A DNA stretch of 6,178 nt from Tannerella sp. (GTDB lineage Bacteria > Bacteroidota > Bacteroidia > Bacteroidales > Tannerellaceae). Shown here piece after piece: positions 1 to 5,723 of this stretch. The DNA lies in assembly GCA_031283785.1 (NCBI GenBank), contig JAITBC010000312.1:1-6178 (forward strand). The letters are read 5' to 3'. Positions within the stretch are counted from its first letter, which is position 1. Every line of letters starts with the position of its first letter. A model generated the notes under the pieces. The model worked only from the letters and a program-made list of their open reading frames with translations, ran no database searches and had not been told where the DNA came from. The position numbers were made by a program, and so were the translations under genes.

Positions 1-57
1 CTTAACTTGATGACATTGGGTTAAAACGGACGGCAATGTGGGGGGATTGGGCTAAAG

Positions 58-134
58 CCCTGCGGAGGCGCTGTTGCACTTTTTTTTCTAACCTCTAACC
101 ACCTCTTTATGCATAAAACAATACCGCGTATATA
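58..134 (-). repeat. Interspersed repeat, inverted diverged copy (copy B)
   Basis: Read on the minus strand this gives TATATACGCGGTAT, a 7-nt gap, TGCATAAA, then GAGGTGGTTAGAGGTTAG. The order and the 7-nt gap match the copies at 1488 and 5724, although the head motif has lost several bases. Beyond it lies AAAGTGCA...CCGCAGGG (58-82), which recurs with nearly the same internal spacing at 5929-5954. GAGGCGCTGTT (65-75) also recurs at 1520-1530. These similarities were found by eye; element ends are approximate. Confidence 0.6.
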
Positions 135-160
135 AATCTTTTTTTGAGGCGCTATGAAGA

Positions 161-197
161 AATCCGCACGTGCGGATTCTGTGCGGAAGCGTCCGCA
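161..197. repeat. Perfect 18-bp palindrome followed by a GC-rich hairpin
   Basis: AATCCGCACGTGCGGATT (161-178) is its own reverse complement. Four bases on, TGCGGA-AGCG-TCCGCA (182-197) forms a 6-bp stem with a 4-nt loop. The two share the GTGCGGA half-site, so the GTGCGGA/TCCGCA word occurs four times within 37 bp. This may be a binding site for a dimeric protein or a structured RNA. No U-tract follows, so a simple intrinsic terminator is unlikely. Confidence 0.6.
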
Positions 198-208
198 ACG
201 CCGCGCTT

Positions 209-226
209 TATACCGCGTGCAGTATA
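209..226 (-). repeat. Isolated head motif of the interspersed repeat (copy A)
   Basis: TATACCGCGTGCAGTATA is the exact reverse complement of TATACTGCACGCGGTATA at 1488-1505. The TGCATAAA block and the downstream parts of the repeat are not seen next to it. The motif is a broken palindrome with ATAC/GTAT outer arms around an 8-bp core. Confidence 0.75.
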
Positions 227-318
227 ATGCCTGTCCGAATCAGCGGATAAGCCAAGCTTGCATCGGAAATTTGTGTCGGTTTCATAAAATATTTTTCGTT
301 CTTATTTGTCAGCATAAG

Positions 319-334
319 TAGAGAATAATCTCTA
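319..334. promoter_or_regulatory. Dyad upstream of the ferredoxin operon
   Basis: TAGAGA-ATAA-TCTCTA is a perfect 6-4-6 inverted repeat ending 30 bp before the ferredoxin ATG. Arms around a 4-bp spacer are the layout used by Crp/Fnr-type regulators, but the arm sequence is not the classical Fnr or Crp half-site. It could be an operator or a short leader hairpin. Upstream, TTTG (270-273) and TATTTTTC (290-297) loosely resemble the Bacteroides -33/-7 elements, but the 16-bp gap is shorter than usual, so I do not call a promoter. Confidence 0.4.
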
Positions 335-364
335 TGGATCATTGAAAGTAAAAACAGTAAAGTA

Positions 365-646
365 ATGAATGCAGTCTATATTGCTATGGGAATTGTGCTT
401 CCGCTGTGGATTTTGGGCTATGTGTCCCGCAGGCATAAAAACAGGCATAAAATCGTTTGTGTTGTTGAAAGTAACTGCACCGGATGCGGGCGTTGCGTCA
501 AAAGATGTTCCCACAATGTATTGGAAACGGTAAAAGATGAAACGGGAATACATGTCGCAGTGAAATATCCCGACAGGTGTACCGCCTGCGAAGACTGTTT
601 GGGCAGATGTAAATTCAATGCTCTAAAATTAATTGAACGGAGATGA
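365..646 (+). CDS. Membrane-anchored 2[4Fe-4S] ferredoxin-like protein
   Basis: This 93-residue protein probably passes single electrons between a soluble or membrane donor and a membrane partner. Residues 4-20 form one hydrophobic helix, followed by a basic stretch (RRHKNRHK, 22-29) that would place the iron-sulfur domain in the cytoplasm by the positive-inside rule. Two CxxCxxCxxxC clusters follow, C38/C41/C44/C48 and C72/C75/C78/C82, enough for two [4Fe-4S] cubanes. The proline that often follows the last cysteine of each motif is absent (S49 and K83 instead). The ATG at 365 is the only start that includes the anchor. There is no strong ribosome binding site, as is usual in Bacteroidetes. 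The stop overlaps the next gene as ATGA. The ferredoxin fold is clear; the redox partner is inferred to be the cytochrome-like protein encoded at 1026-1469. Confidence 0.88.
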   Translation: MNAVYIAMGIVLPLWILGYVSRRHKNRHKIVCVVESNCTGCGRCVKRCSHNVLETVKDETGIHVAVKYPDRCTACEDCLGRCKFNALKLIERR

Positions 647-897
647 CAGCTCATCCGATAAATATAAGTTGCGTGGAATGTTTCCGAACCGGAAAGTCTT
701 TTTGCTGCGATGTACGCAGACTGTTTCATCAGTTGCGTATCCCTCCGCAAGAACAGATTCTATTATGGAATATGGCAGTTCAAAAGATGAATTGCGAAAG
801 TTTCAAAGATATCTTGCTACTTTTACTGCAAAGCAAATCAAGGTATGGAACAAATTGGAATCAGTTATATAAACTAAAATCGAACAGTCGTGAATAG
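643..897 (+). CDS. Unrecognised 84-residue small protein with N-terminal cysteines
   Basis: I do not recognise this family. Its ATG overlaps the ferredoxin stop as ATGA, the classical arrangement for translational coupling, which is the main reason to prefer this frame over the competing one at 633-872. A GGAG sits directly against the ATG, too close to act as a normal ribosome binding site. The product has C10, C13, C21 and C22 (CxxCx7CC), which could bind a metal or form disulfides, then a helical stretch with a leucine run (residues 57-62, ILLLLL) and a basic C-terminus. It has no signal peptide, and the leucine run is too short for a confident membrane helix. By position it would be an accessory or maturation protein for the electron-transfer module; that is inference. 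Gene status is likely, function unknown. Confidence 0.6.
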   Translation: MTAHPINISCVECFRTGKSFCCDVRRLFHQLRIPPQEQILLWNMAVQKMNCESFKDILLLLLQSKSRYGTNWNQLYKLKSNSRE

Positions 898-1042
898 AGG
901 TTTACATACTTTGCTCCATGTATTGACGCCCGAAGAGCGGAAAGAGTTTCTCCGCCGTCATCCTTTCGGATATGGACGCAGTTTCGGACACGGCTTTTTT
1001 GCACACGAAGAATCCAAAAAGAAAGATGGAGAAAAGGCTTAA
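890..1042 (+). CDS. Unrecognised 50-residue protein with a GTG start
   Basis: This short frame fills the gap between its neighbours. It opens with GTG at 890, overlapping the last eight bases of the upstream gene, and ends at TAA 1042, overlapping the cytochrome gene by 17 bases. An in-frame stop at 875-877 leaves no ATG upstream, so GTG is the best start; a later TTG is possible. The product reads as a real protein rather than noise: an amphipathic N-terminus, then TPEERKEFLRRHPFGYGR, a Gly/Phe/His segment (GHGFFAHEE) and a charged Lys-rich tail. It has several histidines (H6, H10, H24, H34, H39) and no membrane helix. I recognise no family. The unbroken chain of overlaps with both neighbours is the main support. 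It may be a small subunit or assembly factor of the membrane cytochrome. Confidence 0.55.
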   Translation: MNRGLHTLLHVLTPEERKEFLRRHPFGYGRSFGHGFFAHEESKKKDGEKA

Positions 1043-1469
1043 TTGTTTGATTACGTATATGAGGAATTTATTTTTTTCAAGAAAAGCCGTCATACTGGTT
1101 GATATTTTAATGATAGTTTGCCTTATCATTGCAGGAATTTACACCGATGACGGAATAATCGGCGAGTACTGGAAGTCATTTCACTGCATTACAGGTTTGG
1201 TATGGTTTTCAATGGCAGTCATCCATGTTGCGCAACACTGGCGTATGATCAAATCTTTCACACGGAAGAAAGTTATTTTCAGAAACAGGATAACCGCATT
1301 GACCCTGCTGTCATTTATCTTCATGTTGCTAAGCATATTGTTTTTTACAACAGGATTCAATGCGTCATTGTTGATGTTCCATCACTTCGCCGGACGTTTC
1401 TTTATGCTGATGTTCCTTATCCATACGATTCATAAATCAAAGCGTTTTATTGCTCTTTTCCGGAGATGA
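1026..1469 (+). CDS. Four-helix membrane protein, probable di-haem b-type cytochrome (DUF4405-like)
   Basis: This 147-residue inner-membrane protein has four predicted helices at about residues 21-39, 52-71, 89-109 and 115-135. TM2 carries H53 and H67 and TM4 carries H119 and H133, each pair spaced Hx13H. This is the spacing by which cytochrome b/b6 helices B and D hold two stacked haems, so I infer two b haems linking the membrane faces. H71, H120 and H136 are further candidates. Overall it resembles DUF4405 proteins, though I cannot run a profile. I chose ATG 1026 because it is preceded by a purine-rich AAAAAGAAAG and because the frame upstream (from ATG 972) overlaps the 890-1042 gene and encodes a less plausible extension. 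With the ferredoxin it would form a minimal transmembrane electron path; donor and acceptor are unknown. An interspersed repeat begins 18 bp after the stop. Confidence 0.82.
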   Translation: MEKRLNCLITYMRNLFFSRKAVILVDILMIVCLIIAGIYTDDGIIGEYWKSFHCITGLVWFSMAVIHVAQHWRMIKSFTRKKVIFRNRITALTLLSFIFMLLSILFFTTGFNASLLMFHHFAGRFFMLMFLIHTIHKSKRFIALFRR

Positions 1470-1487
1470 ACACCAATAGCAGGGCTA

Positions 1488-1596
1488 TATACTGCACGCG
1501 GTATAGTTTTGTGCATAAAGAGGCGCTGTTAATGGTTAATGATTAGTGGATAGGAGAGGGCGGTTGGCCGGAAAGCGGCAGTTGGAGGGAAAGGCG
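1488..1596 (+). repeat. Interspersed repeat, full copy (copy C)
   Basis: The copy begins with the head motif TATACTGCACGCGGTATA (1488-1505). After a 7-nt gap beyond GTAT comes TGCATAAA (1512-1519), then a variable GTTAATGATTAGTGG-like stretch, then a 39-bp tail (1558-1596) starting GGGCGGTTGGC and ending GGAGGGAAAGGCG. The copy at 5724-5830 has the same parts in the same order and the same 24-bp head-to-TGCATAAA distance. The two 39-bp tails match at 36 of 39 positions. The head motif's ATAC/GTAT arms lie just after the cytochrome stop and could fold in the transcript. Confidence 0.8.
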
Positions 1597-1800
1597 ATTT
1601 TTCAAGCCGGCAACGCGTACTTTCCATTTGCAAACGCGCGTTTTCAAGTTAGAAACGCACGTTTTCAAGTTAGAAACGCGCGTTTTCAAACCGTCAACGC
1701 GCGTTGGCAAGTTAGAAACGCGCGTTTTCAACTTAGAAACGCGCGTTTTCAAGTTGGAAACGCGCGTTTTCAAACCGTCAACGCGCGTTGGCAAGCCTGC
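1591..1800. repeat. 21-bp tandem array, about ten units, palindromic core
   Basis: Ten 21-bp units run from 1591 to 1800 without a spacer. The consensus is the perfect palindrome AACGCGCGTT plus an 11-bp linker, TTCAAGTTAGA or TTCAAACCGTC, with GGCAAG variants. Units at 1633, 1675, 1696, 1717, 1738, 1759 and 1780 keep the exact core; 1654 has one change (AACGCACGTT); 1591 and 1612 are degenerate, and a fading eleventh may follow at 1801. A higher-order period of four units is visible: 1675-1711 and 1759-1795 are identical over 37 bp, 84 bp apart. The first unit's AAGGCG is also the last six bases of the interspersed-repeat tail, so the array grew from that junction. The twin repeat copy at 5724 has no array. 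Confidence 0.92.
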
Positions 1801-1861
1801 AAAGCCGGCATTCGATGCTACAAACAGCAAACACCTGCATGACGCCGGAGAAACAAATGCC

Positions 1862-1893
1862 GATTGTCGTCCGTCCGAACGGAACGGACAATC
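1862..1893 (-). terminator. Bulged hairpin downstream of the uptake operon
   Basis: GATTGTC at 1862-1868 pairs with GACAATC at 1887-1893. An imperfect inner stem (CGTCC with GGAACG) brings the arms together around a small loop. It lies 29 bp beyond the DUF4374 stop on the minus strand, a fitting place for transcription to end. The sequence after it on that strand has only a weak T-rich stretch, so intrinsic termination is uncertain. Confidence 0.35.
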
Positions 1894-1921
1894 CTACAAT
1901 GAATCTGACGGGCGATTTGCT

Positions 1922-3166
1922 TTACTGTACCGTTAATTTACCGACGGCGGCAATCGACTGTTCCGTGACGACCTCCAGCCCTTTCACGGCTGTGGCTGTC
2001 ACGGGGTCAATCAGGTAGATGTGCGGATATTCGTCGCCGGTGGTGACCGGTACGGCGATTTTTCCGTCACCGGCATAGGGTGTGCCGCCGATGCCGGTTA
2101 TTTTATCGAGCGCAGGCAGGCCGGTCACTTCGCGGCAGGTCTTCTTTACCACATCCACGACGGCCAGGACGCTCCAGACAGCTTCGGTGGTCTGGTTCGG
2201 CGTGTTGTACATCTGTAACAGGAAATAGTCGCCCGTGATGTGCCATACTTTGAAAAGGTGGCGTCCGTTAGCCAAAGCCTGTATGTCGAAGAAATAATCG
2301 GGGTCGAAACGAGTCTCGCCCTTTTTGATGCGCAAGGCTCCCGAAGGTCGCGTCGTACGGCTGTCGTAAGCCGAGGAGAAGACGTAGACGTTGTCGTTGT
2401 CGTCCTTGGCCAGGCCGGTATGATAGCCGGAGCGGTAGCGACCGGTCGCATAGCTCAGGCGGTCGTCGCGCAGGAGCGTATAATTCAAATCCTTGTCGAA
2501 GATGGCTACCCATACGCTGTCGGGATAGGCCGTGACCGTACCGGCCGATCCGCCGGCATTCACCTCCGGCGTGGTACATACGCCCGAGAAGAATTTGTCC
2601 CCCACTTCAAGAATACCGGAAAGGTTAGCCATTTCGCCGTTGCCCGTGAAATTGCCGCCGGGAATCGTTTTCTCGGTGATGGTCTGTGTATTTACGTCCA
2701 GAAGATTGAACGAAAGCCCCGGCGATCCGTCGGGACGGGTGACGCTAACGGCCGTCACGATGTATTTGTCGAAATAGCCGCAGGTGGTGTAGCGCGAAGG
2801 CATCTGATAGGTGTTGAGCCGGCGCTGCAACTGACCGTTCCCGTCCAGTTCGTAGGCGGCGACTTCGGCCGGGTCGCCCTGTTTGTAGACCAGGTCGTAG
2901 GCGTATTTCGTGCCGTAGAAAATCCAGGCCGTGGCAGCTTCGGTCTCGATGCCGTTACCGACGGTGGTGATTTGCCCCGACGTGATGTCGTCGGTTTGCA
3001 GGATATACGTGCCGTCGGTAGTCGTGGCTACGACAACATATTGACCGGTTTGACCGGTCGGATGCTCCGGATCGGGGTCGGGCGTTTCGTTTTTGTCGCA
3101 CGACGCAAAGGCCAGCAGCAAACCGGCTGCCGGCAATACCGTTGAAAAAATCTTTCTCTTACTCAT
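1922..3166 (-). CDS. DUF4374 surface lipoprotein, XusB-like
   Basis: This 414-residue lipoprotein probably captures a ligand at the cell surface and hands it to the receptor encoded just upstream. Residues 1-22 form a lipoprotein signal peptide ending FAS-C23, and the mature N-terminus (CDKNETPDPDPE) is acidic, as in Bacteroidetes lipoproteins exported to the outer face. The rest is rich in short beta strands, consistent with a propeller-like fold. DUF4374 hallmarks seen are the opening YVVVATTTDGTYIL (43-56), G-I-E-T (72-75), GYHTGLAKDDNDNVYVFSS (247-265) and PSGALRIKKGETRFDPDYFF (274-293). In Bacteroides thetaiotaomicron, as I recall, a DUF4374-type protein (XusB) binds ferric siderophores beside the receptor XusA. 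The start is 18 nt after the receptor stop with no Shine-Dalgarno. The substrate here is inferred as an iron chelate; haem or another metal complex is not excluded. Confidence 0.85.
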   Translation of the reverse strand: MSKRKIFSTVLPAAGLLLAFASCDKNETPDPDPEHPTGQTGQYVVVATTTDGTYILQTDDITSGQITTVGNGIETEAATAWIFYGTKYAYDLVYKQGDPAEVAAYELDGNGQLQRRLNTYQMPSRYTTCGYFDKYIVTAVSVTRPDGSPGLSFNLLDVNTQTITEKTIPGGNFTGNGEMANLSGILEVGDKFFSGVCTTPEVNAGGSAGTVTAYPDSVWVAIFDKDLNYTLLRDDRLSYATGRYRSGYHTGLAKDDNDNVYVFSSAYDSRTTRPSGALRIKKGETRFDPDYFFDIQALANGRHLFKVWHITGDYFLLQMYNTPNQTTEAVWSVLAVVDVVKKTCREVTGLPALDKITGIGGTPYAGDGKIAVPVTTGDEYPHIYLIDPVTATAVKGLEVVTEQSIAAVGKLTVQ

Positions 3167-3184
3167 TGTAATTACTTTAATAAA

Positions 3185-5569
3185 TTATTTGCTGAAAAAA
3201 TATCTGACTTTGGCAGAGAAACTTCTGCCGGGTTTTTGCAAGCTGAAATTGTCATAGAGCCGTTCGTCGGTCAGGTTGCGACATTCGAGCGATATGGCGT
3301 ATCTCCCGTTTTGCAGGCTGTACGTCAGGCTGACGTCGTGCGAGAACTGCGTTGGAATCATATCCTTCGAATCGTATGCGCCGTTGACGCCCCAGCGAAG
3401 CGGGAATTGATAGACATATAGGGTATTATATCCGAGGTGGAGACTGTTCTCTTTCCTCCCGACACGGGCAAGCAAGAGGCTGAGGTCGCCGTTCCCGTAC
3501 AGATACGGCACGTTGGGCACCCTGGAATCATAAATGGTGCTCAGGACGCTGGAACCGTTGGAACGATATTTTTCCCTGTTCCGCAGGTTCTGATAGGTGA
3601 AATTGCCGCCGAGCGTCAGCAGTCTGCCGTATGAATACCGGACTTCGCCCGTGTAACCGATGTTGCGGACATGACCGTGGTTTTCGTAAGCCGCCGTGTT
3701 GTGCATGCTTTCCACGACGCGACGGATGTAGTCCTTGATGTCGCGGTAGAGGAAACCGGCGTCGGCATAGACGGAATGATGTTTGCCGAAACGCTTGTTA
3801 TAGCTGAGATTGAAGTTGAAATTGTCGCTGTGTTCGGGATTCAGGACGGCATTACTTTTCTCCAGATCTTCGTTGCCGAACAGCTCACTGGCCGTCGGCA
3901 GGCGGCAGGTCTTCTCGCAGGAGAGTTTGCATTGCAGGTCTTTCAGGAAATACGTCGTCGCGGCGCCATAGCCCGCCGTCGTAAACGTATTGGAAAAGAG
4001 CTGGTAATTGTAGCTGTTCGTGGAGGTCGAAACGTTTTTCGGCCCCTTGGTATATTGCAGGTAGTGTTTCCCGAAGAGGGAGACGTTCCAGTGTTCGCTG
4101 TAATCGAACTTGTAGCCCAGTCCGGCCACGTTCTTGAGGGTGATTTTGGGGAACGTGTCGGTGGCGTTGATGGTACCGGTCATGGCGACGCTATTCCGGC
4201 TCGTGCGGTCGAACGTGGTCACCACATTGTTGAAAGAGAAGTGATGGCGGTCGTTCAGCCGGTAACTCAGGTTAGCCGTGAGCGAACCGTTGTTGTTATA
4301 GTATTTGGCAAGCGAATAGTTGACCTCGCCCTTGCGACTGATTTCGCGGTAGTCGCCGTACCAGTTGTACTGTCGCGAAGCCGTATCGACATTCTGACTG
4401 TAGCCGAAGTTGATATTGGCCGTCACGTTCAGGTCAAGCCCTCTGGTGAAAAGGTCCCGCTTCAGGTACTGCACGGAAGGCATGAGGGTGGTTCCCTGCC
4501 TGAATCGTTGCCCGAAGACGATTTTCTGGATGTTGGAGTTCTGGATGTCGGCGCGGTCTTTACCCAGCGTAAGACCGAACAGCAGCCGGTCGGCGAACTT
4601 CTTCCCCACTACGCCGGCTTTTACGATCAGTGTTTCGTTGTGATAATTGTCGTGGAAGCGGCGCACTTTCTTTTCGTCGGGGCTGAATACCAGCGTTTCC
4701 AAATCCAGTACGGGAGTGTATACCCGGTAATTATTGTCGGAATAGTTTTGAAAAGCATTGATTTGGAAGGTAAGACCCTTTTCGGTGGTATATCCGGCAT
4801 TGACGTAGGAGCGATGCGTGTTGAACGAACCGCAGGAATAGGAAGCATCCACAAAGGTGTTCCGTCCCTGACCGGTCACGATATTGACCGCGCCGCCCAG
4901 CGCATCGGCGCCGAAACTGATGGGTACAACGCCCTTGTAGACCTCTATCCGTTCGGCCAGATTGACGGGGATGTTGTTGATTTGAAAGGCCGAACCGAAG
5001 CCTTCCATCGGCACGCCGTCGAGAAAGAATTTCACGTGGCGACCGCTGAATCCGTTCAGCGAAAACTCGGTGCTGGAGCCTGTACCGCCCGTTTCCCGTA
5101 TCCTGACGCCTGAAATGCGGTCGAGCGCATGTGCCAGGTCTAACGTTGTATTATGAAACGCCTTGGCGTTGATGGCTACTACGTTGAACGCCGATTCGTT
5201 CACCTGTTGAGCGGCGGATTTACCGGTGACAATCACCTCTTCCAAGTTTTCGGAAACGGATTCCATCGTGATATGAACGACCTGTTCCCTGCCGGTCAGC
5301 GACAGCGGCTTTTCCACGGTCCGGTAGCCCAGTGACCGCACCGTCAGGGTGTATTTGCCGGCAGGTGCCGAAAAACCGAATTGTCCGTTGACATCGGCCA
5401 CTGCCCCCAGGTTGGTACCCTTCAAAACAACGGAGGCAAATTCGATGGCTTCCTTTCCGGTCGAAGTCACCGTCCCCGATAACCGGACTTTTTGTTGTTG
5501 TGCACAGAGTGGAAATAAACACACGAATAATACCACTGTAATCATACTGTGCAGACTCAATAATTTCAT
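3185..5569 (-). CDS. TonB-dependent outer-membrane receptor, XusA-like
   Basis: This 794-residue outer-membrane receptor should import a ligand into the periplasm using TonB energy. In order it has a signal peptide (1-23, cleavage near CAQQQ), a carboxypeptidase-regulatory-like beta sandwich (about 28-103, with GTVTSTGKEAIEFASVVLKG and DVNGQFGF), a TonB-box-like EEVIVTG (110-116), a plug (about 125-232, with FFLDGVPMEGFG, RIEVYKG and GADALGGAVNIVT), and a 22-strand-type barrel ending in a typical C-terminal strand (KVRYFFSK). The length suits a ferric-siderophore or haem receptor and is shorter than SusC-type glycan importers; a DUF4374 partner rather than a SusD also argues against glycans. 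It is the first gene of a two-gene operon. The AT-rich leader has no Shine-Dalgarno, and I found no clear Bacteroides -33/-7 promoter or Fur box. Confidence 0.9.
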   Translation of the reverse strand: MKLLSLHSMITVVLFVCLFPLCAQQQKVRLSGTVTSTGKEAIEFASVVLKGTNLGAVADVNGQFGFSAPAGKYTLTVRSLGYRTVEKPLSLTGREQVVHITMESVSENLEEVIVTGKSAAQQVNESAFNVVAINAKAFHNTTLDLAHALDRISGVRIRETGGTGSSTEFSLNGFSGRHVKFFLDGVPMEGFGSAFQINNIPVNLAERIEVYKGVVPISFGADALGGAVNIVTGQGRNTFVDASYSCGSFNTHRSYVNAGYTTEKGLTFQINAFQNYSDNNYRVYTPVLDLETLVFSPDEKKVRRFHDNYHNETLIVKAGVVGKKFADRLLFGLTLGKDRADIQNSNIQKIVFGQRFRQGTTLMPSVQYLKRDLFTRGLDLNVTANINFGYSQNVDTASRQYNWYGDYREISRKGEVNYSLAKYYNNNGSLTANLSYRLNDRHHFSFNNVVTTFDRTSRNSVAMTGTINATDTFPKITLKNVAGLGYKFDYSEHWNVSLFGKHYLQYTKGPKNVSTSTNSYNYQLFSNTFTTAGYGAATTYFLKDLQCKLSCEKTCRLPTASELFGNEDLEKSNAVLNPEHSDNFNFNLSYNKRFGKHHSVYADAGFLYRDIKDYIRRVVESMHNTAAYENHGHVRNIGYTGEVRYSYGRLLTLGGNFTYQNLRNREKYRSNGSSVLSTIYDSRVPNVPYLYGNGDLSLLLARVGRKENSLHLGYNTLYVYQFPLRWGVNGAYDSKDMIPTQFSHDVSLTYSLQNGRYAISLECRNLTDERLYDNFSLQKPGRSFSAKVRYFFSK

Positions 5570-5595
5570 TCTACTTTTTATTTTTGTTTTTACTT

Positions 5596-5609
5596 AGCTG
5601 AATCCAGCT
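5596..5609. promoter_or_regulatory. Small dyad in the receptor leader
   Basis: AGCTG-AATC-CAGCT is a perfect 5-4-5 inverted repeat lying 27-40 bp upstream of the receptor ATG. It may be an operator or a leader hairpin. It does not resemble a Fur box, and short dyads of this size also occur by chance, so support is weak. Confidence 0.3.
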
Positions 5610-5723
5610 TATTTTCGGCTGCAAATTTCCGCACAAAAACAAAAAGAGGCAATCCCCATTTTTATGTATTTTAAGAACGTTTTTACCTGTCAGTAATGAT
5701 ACTCCAGTCCAAAAGGAGGTAGT

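Larger units (their letters stand above)
1..364. other. Non-coding region left of the ferredoxin operon
   Basis: I see no convincing gene here. The stretch holds a short hairpin (GGGCTAAAGCCC, 49-60), an inverted copy of the interspersed repeat (about 58-134), a perfect 18-bp palindrome (161-178) next to a second hairpin (182-197), an isolated inverted copy of the repeat's head motif (209-226), and a dyad close to the first gene (319-334). A 55-codon open frame (154-321) runs through these repeats and is judged spurious. Confidence 0.6.
1470..1921. other. Convergent intergenic region
   Basis: This 452-bp gap separates the 3' ends of two operons that face each other. It contains interspersed repeat copy C, the 21-bp array and a hairpin. 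Open frames of 95-102 codons cross it on both strands, but the 21-bp unit is a multiple of three without stops, so repetition alone opens these frames. I call no gene here. Confidence 0.6.

Noticed and set aside
154..321. 55-codon plus-strand frame starting MKKSARADSVRKR
   Set aside because: It runs through the palindrome, the hairpin and an inverted repeat motif, has no ribosome binding site, and its sequence resembles no protein I know.
633..872. 79-codon frame overlapping the 84-residue gene
   Set aside because: It starts inside the ferredoxin gene without the ATGA coupling and gives a low-complexity Ser/Lys-rich product.
972..1025. Upstream start for the cytochrome gene at 972
   Set aside because: The extra 18 residues lie in the shadow of the 890-1042 frame; ATG 1026 has a purine-rich stretch before it and gives a normal N-terminus before TM1.
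1591..1800. CRISPR array
   Set aside because: The units are contiguous 21-mers with short similar linkers, no unique spacers of 30 bp or so, and no cas genes nearby.
1546..1936. Plus-strand frames across the 21-bp array
   Set aside because: Three overlapping frames are open only because the repeat unit is a multiple of three and lacks stops; none has a plausible start region.
2240..3145. 301-codon frame opposite the DUF4374 gene
   Set aside because: It is an antisense shadow of a well-supported lipoprotein gene in GC-richer sequence; its translation lacks recognisable domains.
3671..5113. 480-codon frame opposite the receptor gene
   Set aside because: It is an antisense shadow of the TonB-dependent receptor; the Val/Gly/Arg-rich product reflects complementary codon use.
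5640..5720. Fur box or Bacteroides -33/-7 promoter for the receptor operon
   Set aside because: TTTG words are present but no TAnnTTTG lies at the right distance, and no GATAATGATAATC-like site was found.
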